A stretch of 64,000 bases of DNA from Arthrobacter sp. MA-N2 (lineage in GTDB: Bacteria; Actinomycetota; Actinomycetes; Actinomycetales; Micrococcaceae): assembly GCF_000517125.1 (NCBI RefSeq), contig NZ_KI912155.1, positions 435,707 to 499,706 of the forward strand, read 5' to 3'. Positions 15,373-25,808 of the stretch are shown here, piece by piece. Under the pieces are notes generated by a model, which worked only from the letters and a program-made list of their open reading frames with translations, was not told the origin of the DNA and did no database searches. How positions within the stretch are numbered: position 1 is the first letter of the stretch; every line of letters starts with the position of its first letter. The translations under genes and the position numbers were made by a program.

Positions 15373-16880
15373 ACGGAATCTCCATCCTCAACAGGCCCTT
15401 CGCCGGGGTGGCCACCGACGCCACCACAGATGCCATGAATCAACCTTGGAACGGACATGACTCCCAAGTACTGATCGTGGCGGCCATCGGTATCGCGATT
15501 GTCGTCCTCCTGATCGTCTGGGCGAAGATGCACGCTTTCCTGTCCCTCAGTATCGGCGCCCTCTTCGTCGGCGTTGCCTCCGGTATCGCCTTGGACAAGG
15601 TGACCACCTCCTACGAAAATGGCGTCGGTGGCGTGCTGGGCTATGTCGGCGTGCTCATCGCGCTGGGAGCCATGTTGGGCAAGCTGTTGGCCGATTCCGG
15701 CGGCGCGGACAAGATCGTGGACACCCTTCTCCATGGCCGGCCCGCAACGCTGCCTTGGAAGATGGCGCTGATCGCCGGCATTATCGGCATCCCCATGTTC
15801 TTCGAGATCGGGCTCGTGCTGCTCATCCCTGTCGTGATGCTCGCCGTGCACCGTTCCAAGGGCCCGGCGATGCGTCTTGGCATCCCGGCCCTCGCCGGCC
15901 TGTCCGTACTCCACGGATTCATCCCGCCGCACCCGGGCCCGCTGGCGGCGATCGGCATCCTGCACGCTAATGTCGGCGTGACCCTTGCCTTTGGCCTGCT
16001 GATTGCCGTTCCAACCGTCATCATCGCCGGTCCGTTGTTTGGCCGTCTCGCCGCCCGGATGGTACCCATCGGCGCTGCTGGGGCCGGTCTGGCCGTCACC
16101 GTCGGATCCGGCGGGAGCGCCCCGACGTCCGGACCGGGAGGCCCCGGTGCAAAAGCGGCCAGTTCGCGCGGTGATGTGCCCGTAGGCAAAGCACAGGATC
16201 CGCAAGCCACAGGCACCCCCTCCTTCGCCTGGACCCTGGTGACCCTGCTGTCCCCGTTGGTGCTCATGCTGATCAAAGCCGGGGCAGACATTTGGATGGA
16301 TAAGACCGCTGTGCTGCGTCCCTTGCTGGACTTCATCGGCGATCCGGTCTTCGCGTTGCTCGTTGCGGTATTGCTGGCGATGGTCACGTTCGGCACGCGG
16401 GTTGGCTTCTCGGCGTCGACCCTGACAAAAAAGATTGGCGAGAGCCTCCTGCCGATTGTCGGGGTCATGCTCATCGTCGGCGCCGGCGGTGGGTTCAAGC
16501 AGGTCCTCGTCGACGGCGGTACAGGAACCGCAATTGCCAAGATCGCGGTGGCAGCCAGCCTGTCCGCCCTGGTGCTGGGGTGGATTATCGCAGTGCTGAT
16601 CCGTCTCGCTACCGGCTCTGCGACCGTAGCAACGGTAACTGCGGCGGGCATCATTGCGCCTCTGGCAACCGGTCTGGCGCCCGCTCAACTGGCCCTCGTT
16701 GTGCTTGCCATCGGTGCCGGATCGCTGTTCTTCTCCCACGTCAACGACGCAGGCTTCTGGCTGGTCAAGGAATACTTCGGCCTGACGGTGGGCCAAACCA
16801 TCAAGACCTGGTCGGTTATGGAGACGATCATCTCGGTGGTGGGATTCGGATTCACCCTGCTGCTGTCCGTTTTCGTCTGA
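15369..16880 (+). CDS. gntP: GntP family gluconate:H+ symporter
   Basis: A 503-residue inner membrane permease of the GntP family, hydrophobic throughout except for a Gly/Pro/Ser-rich central loop at about residues 245-280 (GGSAPTSGPGGPGAKAASS). Typical elements are MFFEIGLVLLIPVV, HGFIPPHPGPLAAIG and GAGSLFFSHVNDAGFWLVKEYF near the C-terminus. It imports gluconate for the coupled kinase. A terminator hairpin follows the gene. Confidence 0.92.
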   Translation: MNGISILNRPFAGVATDATTDAMNQPWNGHDSQVLIVAAIGIAIVVLLIVWAKMHAFLSLSIGALFVGVASGIALDKVTTSYENGVGGVLGYVGVLIALGAMLGKLLADSGGADKIVDTLLHGRPATLPWKMALIAGIIGIPMFFEIGLVLLIPVVMLAVHRSKGPAMRLGIPALAGLSVLHGFIPPHPGPLAAIGILHANVGVTLAFGLLIAVPTVIIAGPLFGRLAARMVPIGAAGAGLAVTVGSGGSAPTSGPGGPGAKAASSRGDVPVGKAQDPQATGTPSFAWTLVTLLSPLVLMLIKAGADIWMDKTAVLRPLLDFIGDPVFALLVAVLLAMVTFGTRVGFSASTLTKKIGESLLPIVGVMLIVGAGGGFKQVLVDGGTGTAIAKIAVAASLSALVLGWIIAVLIRLATGSATVATVTAAGIIAPLATGLAPAQLALVVLAIGAGSLFFSHVNDAGFWLVKEYFGLTVGQTIKTWSVMETIISVVGFGFTLLLSVFV

Positions 16881-16920
16881 TCGAACTTCCCGCAACGCCC
16901 CTGTTGCACCCAGGCAAGAG

Positions 16921-16962
16921 AAAGCCCTCCGCCCAGCGTTTCCGCAGCTCGGAGGGTCTTCT
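16921..16962 (+). terminator. Terminator after gntP
   Basis: CCCTCCG at 16925-16931 pairs with CGGAGGG at 16950-16956, flanked by A-rich sequence before and TCTTCTCT after. It lies 45 bases after the gntP stop. Confidence 0.7.
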
Positions 16963-17010
16963 CTGTGCCGACAAAGAACTCCCCATCTGTACCGACAAAT
17001 AACTCCCCAG
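16963..17010. repeat. Tandem 24-bp repeat, two units
   Basis: Units 16963-16986 and 16987-17010 are adjacent and agree at 21 of 24 positions (shared core CCGACAAAKAACTCCCCA). The repeat sits between the gntP terminator and the stop of aspA. It may be the end of a lost insertion sequence or a small intergenic repeat; no transposase remnant is visible in 17011-17149. Confidence 0.6.
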
Positions 17011-17149
17011 GAACTAATAGTCCCCACGAGTCGCATGATGACGCCGATTTAGAAACTTTTTCTCCGGAACCAGATCTGGAGCTACAACCAAGCCAAGCAG
17101 CTATGGACACTCCCCCAGCAATGACATCCGTCGCTTGATGGAAAGCATC

Positions 17150-18557
<1,408 letters not shown>

Positions 18558-18568
<11 letters not shown>

Positions 18569-19781
18569 TTGCGCTCTCCATTTCAGCCCGGGATGCCGGA
18601 CAATCCGCAGGGAACTGATCGGCCCCGCGACTGATGAGCCGTTCGCGCAGTCCGGTGTTTTGTGCGAGATCAATGCACGTGTGGGCCATGGCCTTGGCGG
18701 CATCGATGATGGCACGGTCGGCGGCAGGCGTGATGGCGGCGGCGGCAAATTCCTTCTGGTGGTTGACGGCCGGCAGGGATCCAATGCCGATGTAGGGGTG
18801 GATGGCCGGCAGCACCTGCGATACGTTGCCCATGTCCGTGGACGCGCGGTTCATCCGCATGTCCGGACCGGAGCTGGTGAATTCGCGGCCCAGGGCTATA
18901 GCGTTGGCAACGTAAAGGTCCAGCATGGCCTCATCCGTGGCGAACTCGGCATAGGGTTTGCTTTCGGCCTCAATCTCCAGCTCGCAGCCGGTGGACAAGG
19001 CCCCCGCCTCGAAGCAGCGACGCACCTTGCTCTCCAGGACGGCTAGTTCGGCCAGCGAGCCGGCCCGGACGTACCAGCGGCCCTCGGTCACTTCCGGGAT
19101 GGCATTGGGCGCCTCACCTCCGCGAGTGACGACGCCGTGGACGCGGAACCCGGAGTCGAGCTGCTGGCGCAGAAGTCCAATGGCCACTTGGGCGACGGTG
19201 AAGGCATCTGCCGCGTTGACCCCGCGTTCGGGATAGGCGGCGGCATGGCTCGCCCGGCCCCGATAAAGGATTTTGCTGTGCGAAACTGCATACGGTTCAG
19301 CCCGGGCCACGTCGAGCGGACCCGGGTGAACCATCATGGCCGCGTGCACGCCGTCGAACGCGCCGCCGTCCAGTAGTTCGATCTTCCCGCCGCCGCCCTC
19401 TTCCGCCGGTGTGCCGAAGACCGTGAGCGTGATGCCCAGTGCGTCCACCACGGGCGCCAGCGCCGCGGCTGCGCCGACGGCCGCCGCGGCAATAATGTTG
19501 TGCCCGCAGGCATGTCCCAGCCCAGGCAGCGCATCGTATTCAGCGCAAATCCCCAAGTGCAGCGTGCCGCTGCCCATGGTGGCGGCAAACGCCGTCGGGA
19601 GTCCGCACAGGTTCTTCCGGACGCTGAAGCCCACCCCGGCGAGTTCTGCGGCCACCCAGGCGGAGGCGTTGACCTCGGCCCAAGCGACTTCCGGATTGGC
19701 GTGGATGCGGTGCGAGAGGGCCAGTAACCGGCCCTCCAAAGCATCGATCCGGGCGCCGACTACGTCCTTCAACTTGTTCAC
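18558..19781 (-). CDS. M20 family amidohydrolase (aminoacylase / N-acyl amino acid hydrolase)
   Basis: A 407-residue M20D peptidase-type amidohydrolase related to hippurate, p-aminobenzoyl-glutamate and indole-acetyl-aspartate hydrolases. Visible metal-site elements are GICAEYDALPGLGHACGHN, GTPAEEGGGGK, and MMVHPGPLD, plus the dimerisation-domain start SKILYRGRASHAAAYPERG. The GTG at 19781 overlaps the DUF1028 stop (GTGA 19778-19781), giving a normal family length. It is sandwiched between DUF1028 and aspA with overlaps on both sides. Inference: it cleaves an N-acyl-aspartate or similar conjugate, feeding aspartate to AspA and the acyl part to the HpaBC monooxygenase. Confidence 0.86.
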
Positions 19782-20452
19782 AGGTCTCCCGGGACACCGT
19801 AGCGAGGTGCGCTGCCTGGACGGACCGCCCGGGTCACGTAGTCCAGCTTTTGCGGTTCCCACAGGTGCCAGATCTCGGCAAGACGGGCAATCGGATCTTC
19901 CTCGTCCCAATCCACCCGCAGATCCGTGGCGGCCCAGGCCACCTGGTCAACCACGACAAGGCCCGCCGAATGCTGCGGCCCCTCTTCTCCGCCCGCGTCG
20001 CGGCCGGCGGCCAGACCGGCAAGGAGCCGGTCTTCAAAGAGGCCGTTGGCTGCGGAGTAACCGGCCATGATGGCGTCAACCACCTCCGGGGAGGACAGCA
20101 GGTTTCCGGCCGCAACGGCCCCTTCGCTTTGCACCGTGCGGTGTGTGCCCAAGGTGCCGGATCCGCTGAAGGCGGCAGTGCCGCCCTGGGCATCGACCAC
20201 GCTGAGCTGGCGGTAGTTGATATCCGGCGTTTCGGCCACCAGCTTGGCCATCGCCTCGTCCGCCGTCGTGCCGGTTTCGAGCAGATCAAGCAGCCGGGCG
20301 CCGAGCCGCGGATCGGTGATGTTCTGCGAGGCGGCGCCGCCCACGCCGTGGCGCAGATGCACGCAGCGCGCTGCCACGGCGGGCGAGGATGAGGTGACCA
20401 CCATGCCGAAAGCACCAGTCTGCGGGTCGCGGGCTACAAGGGAAAACGTCAT
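19778..20452 (-). CDS. DUF1028 protein (Ntn-hydrolase-like)
   Basis: The 224-residue protein matches the DUF1028 family: MTFSLVARDPQTGAFGMVV, then GVGGAASQNITDPRLGARLLDLL and NYRQLSVVDAQGGTAAFSG. The family is predicted to have an N-terminal nucleophile hydrolase-like fold and is often encoded beside peptidases and amino-acid or peptide uptake genes; its reaction is not established. An AAGGA lies before the ATG. Coupled to the downstream M20 gene by GTGA. Confidence 0.85.
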   Translation of the reverse strand: MTFSLVARDPQTGAFGMVVTSSSPAVAARCVHLRHGVGGAASQNITDPRLGARLLDLLETGTTADEAMAKLVAETPDINYRQLSVVDAQGGTAAFSGSGTLGTHRTVQSEGAVAAGNLLSSPEVVDAIMAGYSAANGLFEDRLLAGLAAGRDAGGEEGPQHSAGLVVVDQVAWAATDLRVDWDEEDPIARLAEIWHLWEPQKLDYVTRAVRPGSAPRYGVPGDL

Positions 20453-20510
20453 GGGAAATCCTTCTATTTGGCGTAAGCGGCAGAATTGCCGAGGGCGGTT
20501 GTGGCGACCT

Positions 20511-21971
20511 TCACAATGTCCCGGTCAGGATTTTGTCGGAGAGTCCTGCGGAGGCCTTGACCAGGCCCAGCGGCCCGTCGAAATCGAAATTTCGGTACAC
20601 GGCGCCCAATTGGGCGAAGGGCGGGGACTGCGCAAACAGCTGAAAGGTCAGGCGGTGCCCGGCATAGTCGCTATTGAGCAGGTCGCGGGCAAAGGCCAGC
20701 AGCTTGCGGCGGTCCTCCGAGACCCAGTTGTCGTTGATGGAGTAGAACTTCTCCAGCCACGGGGAGACATCGGGGTCGCTGAAGGTCGCCGCGTCCGGGG
20801 TGATGCAGATCTGGCCGCCGCACAGTTCTCGGGCAATGTGCATCATGGCCGGAAGCTGGGACAGCGCGGTCACCCGTCCTGCGTAGAGCAGCGACTGGTT
20901 GGGCATCAGCAGGCCACCGGGACTGGTCTCGGCATTGGCGACGGCGGCCGTGAGGTGGGCATTGATGCCTTCGCGGTAGCACGCTAGTTGGGCCAGCTTC
21001 TCCTGGACGGCCTGCTGCTTTTCCAGCCCTGTCTGCTTCACGTTCCACAGCGCCGCGCCGATCATGAGGTCGGCAAGGTGCAGGGTGCGCTGGACAAAAG
21101 GAAAGGCGCTGTAACGGTGGAGCGTGGAGCGGATGAATGCAGCGGCCTTGGTGTGCTGGTAGAAGAGCACATCCTCCCAGGGGATCTCGACGTCGTCGAA
21201 CACCACCAGCGACTCGACCTCATCCACTCGGTTCGAGAGGGGGTAGTCGTCCGACGGTCCCTTGCCGGCAAAGCCGTTCCGGGAAATGAACTTCAGCCCG
21301 GGCGTGCCCATGTCCATGACAAATCCGACGGCGTAGTCGGAGAGTTCGCTATTTCCCCAGTTGGCGATCGTCGGCTTGGTGAAGGCCTGGTTGGAGTATG
21401 CGGCAGCCGTCTCATACTTGGCACCGCGGACCACTATGCCGTTGTCGGTCTCGCGGACCACATGCAACAGCATGTCCGGGTCTTGGTCCTGCGGGGCCTT
21501 GGAGCGGTCACCCTTTGGGTCCGTGTTGGCGGAAACGTGGAAGGGGTCGGCGGTGATGGATTTCGCAATGTGCCGGCGTATGTTCTCGGAGAACCGCGGG
21601 TCTACCTCATTGAGGACGTCCTGGCCGTCGAAGAGTGACCACATTTCGCCGATTGTCTCGTCGCCGACACGGGTGACGACGCCGCCGGCCTCGCGCTGGA
21701 CCAGATCCACGGCGGCCCGTTTGTCGGCCCAATCCTCTTGAGTCTTCGGCAGCCGGTTGGCGATTGCGTTCAGTTCGCCGGTGGTCTCATCGGCGTACGT
21801 CATCACCTCTTGCGTGGCTTCTTCGTGGGCCAGGTCGTAGATTCGGGCGCGGACATCGACGATCGGTTTGAACATGGGGTGTGTGGTGACGTCGTCGACC
21901 TTTTCCCCGTTGATCCAGACCTGGCGGCCGTCGCGGATGGACTCGCGGTATTCATTTCCGGTGCGGATCAT
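20511..21971 (-). CDS. HpaB-like FADH2-dependent aromatic monooxygenase
   Basis: The 486-residue protein is the oxygenase component of a two-component flavin monooxygenase of the 4-hydroxyphenylacetate 3-hydroxylase/chlorophenol monooxygenase family. It begins TGNEYRESIRDGRQVWINGE and contains LVVFDDVEIPWEDVLFYQH, NRVDEVESLVVFDDVEIPW and GGQICITPD. ATG 21971 overlaps the flavin reductase stop by ATGA, the classical hpaC-hpaB coupling in reverse order. It hydroxylates a phenolic substrate using FADH2 from its partner. After the stop at 20511 another frame stays open to about 20464, ending ALGNSAAYAK; a C-terminal frameshift is possible but unproven. Confidence 0.85.
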   Translation of the reverse strand: MIRTGNEYRESIRDGRQVWINGEKVDDVTTHPMFKPIVDVRARIYDLAHEEATQEVMTYADETTGELNAIANRLPKTQEDWADKRAAVDLVQREAGGVVTRVGDETIGEMWSLFDGQDVLNEVDPRFSENIRRHIAKSITADPFHVSANTDPKGDRSKAPQDQDPDMLLHVVRETDNGIVVRGAKYETAAAYSNQAFTKPTIANWGNSELSDYAVGFVMDMGTPGLKFISRNGFAGKGPSDDYPLSNRVDEVESLVVFDDVEIPWEDVLFYQHTKAAAFIRSTLHRYSAFPFVQRTLHLADLMIGAALWNVKQTGLEKQQAVQEKLAQLACYREGINAHLTAAVANAETSPGGLLMPNQSLLYAGRVTALSQLPAMMHIARELCGGQICITPDAATFSDPDVSPWLEKFYSINDNWVSEDRRKLLAFARDLLNSDYAGHRLTFQLFAQSPPFAQLGAVYRNFDFDGPLGLVKASAGLSDKILTGTL

Positions 21972-22573
21972 TTGGCGTTCTCCTTGGTGTTCTTGCGGTA
22001 CGTGGGGCCCGATCCGGGATACTCGTCGAAGACCGACGGCGGGACGGGAATGGGTTTGGCATAGGTCTGGGCGCTGTAGATCAGCGGATCCCCTCCGTGT
22101 GATTCGACGCTGGTGACGAGGCCGATATAGATCCGGTGGGTGCCGGCCTCCACTACCTCGTGGATACGGCAATCAAAACTGGCGACGGCGTCGCGGATTC
22201 GCGGGGAGCCGGAGGGAGCCTGCTCCCATTCGCCGCAGCTGAAGTCCCATGGCTCCTTACCCGGCCAGGGGCGTCCTGCGAACGTGTCGGCCACGTGATC
22301 GTGCTGGCTCCCCAGCACGTTGACGGTGAAGCTCCCGTGGGTGTTGATGGCTTCGTTGATGGGGCTCCGGCTGTTGATGCAGACCAGCACCAGACGGGGG
22401 TCCGCCGAGACGGAACACATGGCGCTCACCGTTTGGGCAAAACGGCCCGCTTCTCCGTCGGTCGCCACCACCGTGACCCCGGTGGCCACGACTGCCATCG
22501 CGGTAATGAAGGGGTCCCTTGGGCGGGCTTCCGGTGGTGCGGCCGGGGAGGTGCGTTCGGCTGAAACAGTCAT
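21968..22573 (-). CDS. Flavin reductase (HpaC-like)
   Basis: The 201-residue protein is a flavin reductase-like FMN-binding protein: AMAVVATGVTVVATDGEAG at the start, SVSADPRLVLVCINSRSPI, and GSFTVNVLGSQHDHVADTFAG. It supplies reduced flavin to the HpaB-like oxygenase, with which it is coupled by an ATGA overlap. The ATG at 22573 has AAAGGAGC upstream. The open frame continues to 22765 but into the LysR terminator region. First gene of the leftward operon 22573-17150. Confidence 0.86.
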   Translation of the reverse strand: MTVSAERTSPAAPPEARPRDPFITAMAVVATGVTVVATDGEAGRFAQTVSAMCSVSADPRLVLVCINSRSPINEAINTHGSFTVNVLGSQHDHVADTFAGRPWPGKEPWDFSCGEWEQAPSGSPRIRDAVASFDCRIHEVVEAGTHRIYIGLVTSVESHGGDPLIYSAQTYAKPIPVPPSVFDEYPGSGPTYRKNTKENAK

Positions 22574-22734
22574 CGTTGGCTCCTTTGTCCGATTGCGGAT
22601 GTTGTCTGCAATCAGTATTCGGAGCAGGTTAGATATGTGTCCAACATAACTTTCAGACCGCAGCCTTCGATTTTTTCGATACCTGGTGACGAGCAAGAAG
22701 CTGCGGAGTTGGTGACGTACCCGGCTCAGGCCGG

Positions 22735-23658
22735 CTAGGTCCGGATGCCCACAGAGGTCCTGCATTGGTCGATGAAGGCAACGGCCCGCCGGGTGAGTCG
22801 GACGCCATGGAGGTGCATCGCACCCACATTCAGTCCAGGAAGTGCACCGGTCAGCGGCCTGGTCACGAAACCGAGTCCCTCGTAGCTCATGTTGATGTTG
22901 GTTCGCTGGCTCAGGATGGAGTAACCCAGGCCGCGGGCCACCAAGGCCCTGACCATTTCGAAGCTGGTGGTGCGGTAGCGGATGTTGGGGGTGAGATTCT
23001 CCTCGGTGAAGAAGGACAGGAAGTAGTCGCCGCCAGGCGGCAGATCGAACAGAATCAACGGCAGCGGCGCCAATTCCTTGAGCGAGAGCGCTTCGCGGCT
23101 GGCCAGTTCATGGCGCTCGGGCAGGATGACGTAGGGCGGCGTGGAGACCACCACATTGATCGCCAGGTCCTTGGACGGCCCGCCCTTGCCGAAGTCGTAG
23201 TCGTAGTCGTACAGGATCGCCAGATCCAGCGAACCATTGCGGAGCTGCTCCTCCATCTGGGTATGCGATCCCTCGATGAAGCTCAGGTCCACGCCGGGAT
23301 GGTTCTTGGTGAAGTCGGCGATGATGCGCGGCAGCAGGATGGGCGCCAGCGTGCTGTAGCAGCCCACCACCAACTTTCCGGAGAGCGATTCGCTGGATTC
23401 CCGCGCGGAGTTGCGCAGGTCCTCCATCCCGGATACCAGCCTGCGGGCATCCGTCAGGACCTGTTGGCCCACGTTGGTCAGGGACAGTCCGCGCGGATGG
23501 CGGATGAAGATCTGCACACCGAGGGCCTCTTCCAGATCCGCCAGGGCCGTCGAAACCGCCGACTGGGAAAGATAGACGCGTGCCGCGGCAGCCGTGACGC
23601 TCCCCGTGTCCGCGGCGGCGATGAGGTACTCCAGTTGGCGCAAGCTGACGTTTGACAT
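22735..23658 (-). CDS. LysR family transcriptional regulator
   Basis: A 307-residue LysR regulator: LRQLEYLIAAADTGSVTAAA and the HTH continuing YLSQSAVSTALADLEEALG, then an effector-binding domain with ILLPRIIADFTKNHPGVDL. It lies upstream of the hpaC-like gene on the same strand (161-bp gap) and is divergent from the M20/amino-acid transporter genes (107-bp gap), the usual position to control both units. Effector unknown; an aromatic acid or its conjugate is plausible. Confidence 0.9.
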   Translation of the reverse strand: MSNVSLRQLEYLIAAADTGSVTAAAARVYLSQSAVSTALADLEEALGVQIFIRHPRGLSLTNVGQQVLTDARRLVSGMEDLRNSARESSESLSGKLVVGCYSTLAPILLPRIIADFTKNHPGVDLSFIEGSHTQMEEQLRNGSLDLAILYDYDYDFGKGGPSKDLAINVVVSTPPYVILPERHELASREALSLKELAPLPLILFDLPPGGDYFLSFFTEENLTPNIRYRTTSFEMVRALVARGLGYSILSQRTNINMSYEGLGFVTRPLTGALPGLNVGAMHLHGVRLTRRAVAFIDQCRTSVGIRT

Positions 23659-23765
23659 CGATTTAACCGAAACCCTTCTTCGAATACATCTGTTTTACAC
23701 GGTGTGTGATCCACTGCATAGTCGTTCTCAGCGCCATCGCAGTCGCATAACCCAAGGAGGAGTCC

Positions 23766-24911
23766 ATGATCGATCCCGATCTTCAGCTTTTGTTTGACAC
23801 CCTCGCTATCGATTCCACGTGGGGACGGGAGCGGGAGCTAGCCGAGTTCATGGCCGAGCAGATGCGCTCCTGGGGGGTGGACGACGTCGAACTCGTTGAA
23901 TCCATGCCCGGCAGGCCCAGTGTTGGCGGGCGGATTCGCGGCTCAGGCGGCGGAAAGTCACTGATCCTCAACGGGCACCTGGACATCTACGAGACATCAC
24001 CTGACTGGACCAGAGATCCGTTCGGCCCCGAGCTCGAAAACGGCCGGGTCTACGGAGCCGGAATTGCGGACATGAAGGCGGCGACGACGGCGGCCCTCGC
24101 CGTCATTCGGCGAATCGCCACGTCCGGCGAGCGCCCGCGTGGCGACGTCATATTCCAGGGTGTCTCGTGTCATTTTGAGGGCGGCGTGGGCACCCGCTCG
24201 CTGCTGGAAGCCGGTTTCACTGCCGATGCGGCCATCTGCGGCGAACCAACCGACAACACGATCGGCACCGTGCACCGCGGTGCCGCCTACCTGAAAATCA
24301 CCACCTTCGGTAAGCAGGCGCACACTTCCGCCAAGGAGATGGGCCTGAACGCCATCGAAACCATGGAACCCATCCTGGCGGCGATGCGGGAGCTGGAAGG
24401 TCTCATGCCCTATACCCCGCATCCGGATCTCCCGGGAGGCCCCAACCTGAACATCGGCACAATCCGCGGTGGCACCAAGCACAACCAGGTGCCCGACCGC
24501 TGCGAAATGACCTGCGACATCCGGCTGCTTCCGTCACAGGACCCCTACGACGTCAAACTACAGGTCGAGCAAATGATCAGTGGCCTGAAGGCTGCCGATC
24601 CGCGCATCGAGGCCACTGTCGACTTCAGCGATCACTGGCTCAGCGGCCCGCGCCTGCCTTATGAAATCGACCGTTCCTCAGATATCTCTACCACCGTGGC
24701 CGACGCAGTCGCCGCCACGGGCTCGGACCCCGTCTACCAAGGCATTCAGTTCTGGACGGATATGGTGCCCCTGAAGCAGTTCGGCATCCCCGCCGTCAAC
24801 ATCGGCCCCGGCACCCCGCCGTACAGCTGGGCCGACGAATGGGTCGAACTGGCCAAGTACCGGCAAGTCATCGACATCTATGCCAACGCCGTCACCCTCT
24901 GGTGCAAGTAA
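23766..24911 (+). CDS. M20 family peptidase/deacylase (ArgE/DapE type)
   Basis: The 381-residue zinc peptidase belongs to the acetylornithine deacetylase/succinyl-diaminopimelate desuccinylase group. Metal and catalytic elements: LNGHLDIYE, GAGIADMKAATTAAL, FEGGVGT and AAICGEPTDN, with the dimerisation-domain loop FGKQAHTSAKEMGLNAIE. A strong AAGGAGG lies before the ATG. It heads the rightward operon with the amino-acid ABC transporter, so it probably deacylates or hydrolyses an imported amino-acid conjugate. It differs in subclass from the M20D enzyme at 18558-19781. Confidence 0.88.
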   Translation: MIDPDLQLLFDTLAIDSTWGRERELAEFMAEQMRSWGVDDVELVESMPGRPSVGGRIRGSGGGKSLILNGHLDIYETSPDWTRDPFGPELENGRVYGAGIADMKAATTAALAVIRRIATSGERPRGDVIFQGVSCHFEGGVGTRSLLEAGFTADAAICGEPTDNTIGTVHRGAAYLKITTFGKQAHTSAKEMGLNAIETMEPILAAMRELEGLMPYTPHPDLPGGPNLNIGTIRGGTKHNQVPDRCEMTCDIRLLPSQDPYDVKLQVEQMISGLKAADPRIEATVDFSDHWLSGPRLPYEIDRSSDISTTVADAVAATGSDPVYQGIQFWTDMVPLKQFGIPAVNIGPGTPPYSWADEWVELAKYRQVIDIYANAVTLWCK

Positions 24912-24942
24912 GCGCTCCAACAGCGAAAGGAACTTTGCTCCC

Positions 24943-25806
24943 ATGAAAACCCCCAATCGATACGCAAGCCTCACCGGCGCGGCCGTTGCCGCCACCCTCG
25001 CTCTCTCCGGTTGCGGCGGCGCCGCCCCGGCAGCCGACGGAACCAAGGCCCCCTCGGTGGCCACCAAGACCTCCGGCATCTTGAATGTCGGCATCGACCT
25101 CACCTACCCGCCCTACGACATGCTCACCGATGGCAAACCTGCCGGTTTCGATGTGGAGGTCATGAACGCCATCTCGGCCGACTTGGGGCTCAAACCCCAG
25201 TACTCCGACACGCGGTTTGCCCAGATCGTCGCCGGCATCAAGGCCGATCGCTATGACGTTATTGCCTCCACCCTGTACGTCTCCTCGGCCCGAAGCAAAG
25301 AAGTGGACTTCGTGCCGTACTTCCAGACCGGCAACTCGATAGTGGTCCCGAAGGACGCCGCCGCCCTGACCGACGCCCAGTCGCTCTGCGGCAAGAAAGT
25401 ATCCGTCGTCACCGCCACCGTGATCGCAAAAATCATGCCGACAACGGAAAGCGACAAATGCAAGGCTGCTGGCAAGGAAGCCATCACTGTCCAGGAATTC
25501 CCCACCGATCCGGAGGCCACCCAGGCCCTGCTGTCCGGGCAGGTGGACGCCCAGATGACGGACGCTGCAGTTGCCAAGACGGTCATCGAAAAGTCCAACT
25601 CCCGCCTGAAGATCAGCTCCGGTGCCCTCATCTATCCGGTCGCCGTCGGCCTGGCCGTGCGCAAGGGCAACACTGCGCTGCAGGATGCCCTGACCAAGAG
25701 CGTGGAGAACCTGAAGACTTCCGGCTCCTTTGCCAAGATCTTGAAAGAGTACAACTTGGAGCCTGTTGACCCGGCGGTACTGGCCGAATCCCTGAAGCAG
25801 GGTTAG
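24943..25806 (+). CDS. Amino-acid ABC transporter substrate-binding lipoprotein
   Basis: The 287-residue family 3 solute-binding protein begins with a lipoprotein signal (TLALSGCGG, Cys ~24), then GILNVGIDLTYPPYDMLTDGKPAGFDVE in pieces typical of HisJ/GlnH proteins, and ends SFAKILKEYNLEP. The ATG at 24943 follows GAAAGGA; an earlier in-frame start at 24880 would lie inside the M20 gene. It is followed 2 bp later by the fused permease-ATPase. Likely ligand: a polar amino acid or its N-acyl conjugate. Confidence 0.9.
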   Translation: MKTPNRYASLTGAAVAATLALSGCGGAAPAADGTKAPSVATKTSGILNVGIDLTYPPYDMLTDGKPAGFDVEVMNAISADLGLKPQYSDTRFAQIVAGIKADRYDVIASTLYVSSARSKEVDFVPYFQTGNSIVVPKDAAALTDAQSLCGKKVSVVTATVIAKIMPTTESDKCKAAGKEAITVQEFPTDPEATQALLSGQVDAQMTDAAVAKTVIEKSNSRLKISSGALIYPVAVGLAVRKGNTALQDALTKSVENLKTSGSFAKILKEYNLEPVDPAVLAESLKQG

Positions 25807-25808
25807 CC

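Noticed and set aside
15105..17036. A 643-codon minus-strand open frame
   Set aside because: It lies antisense to gntP and gntK in phase with high-GC third positions, with a low-complexity Arg/Gly/His-rich product and no recognisable domain.
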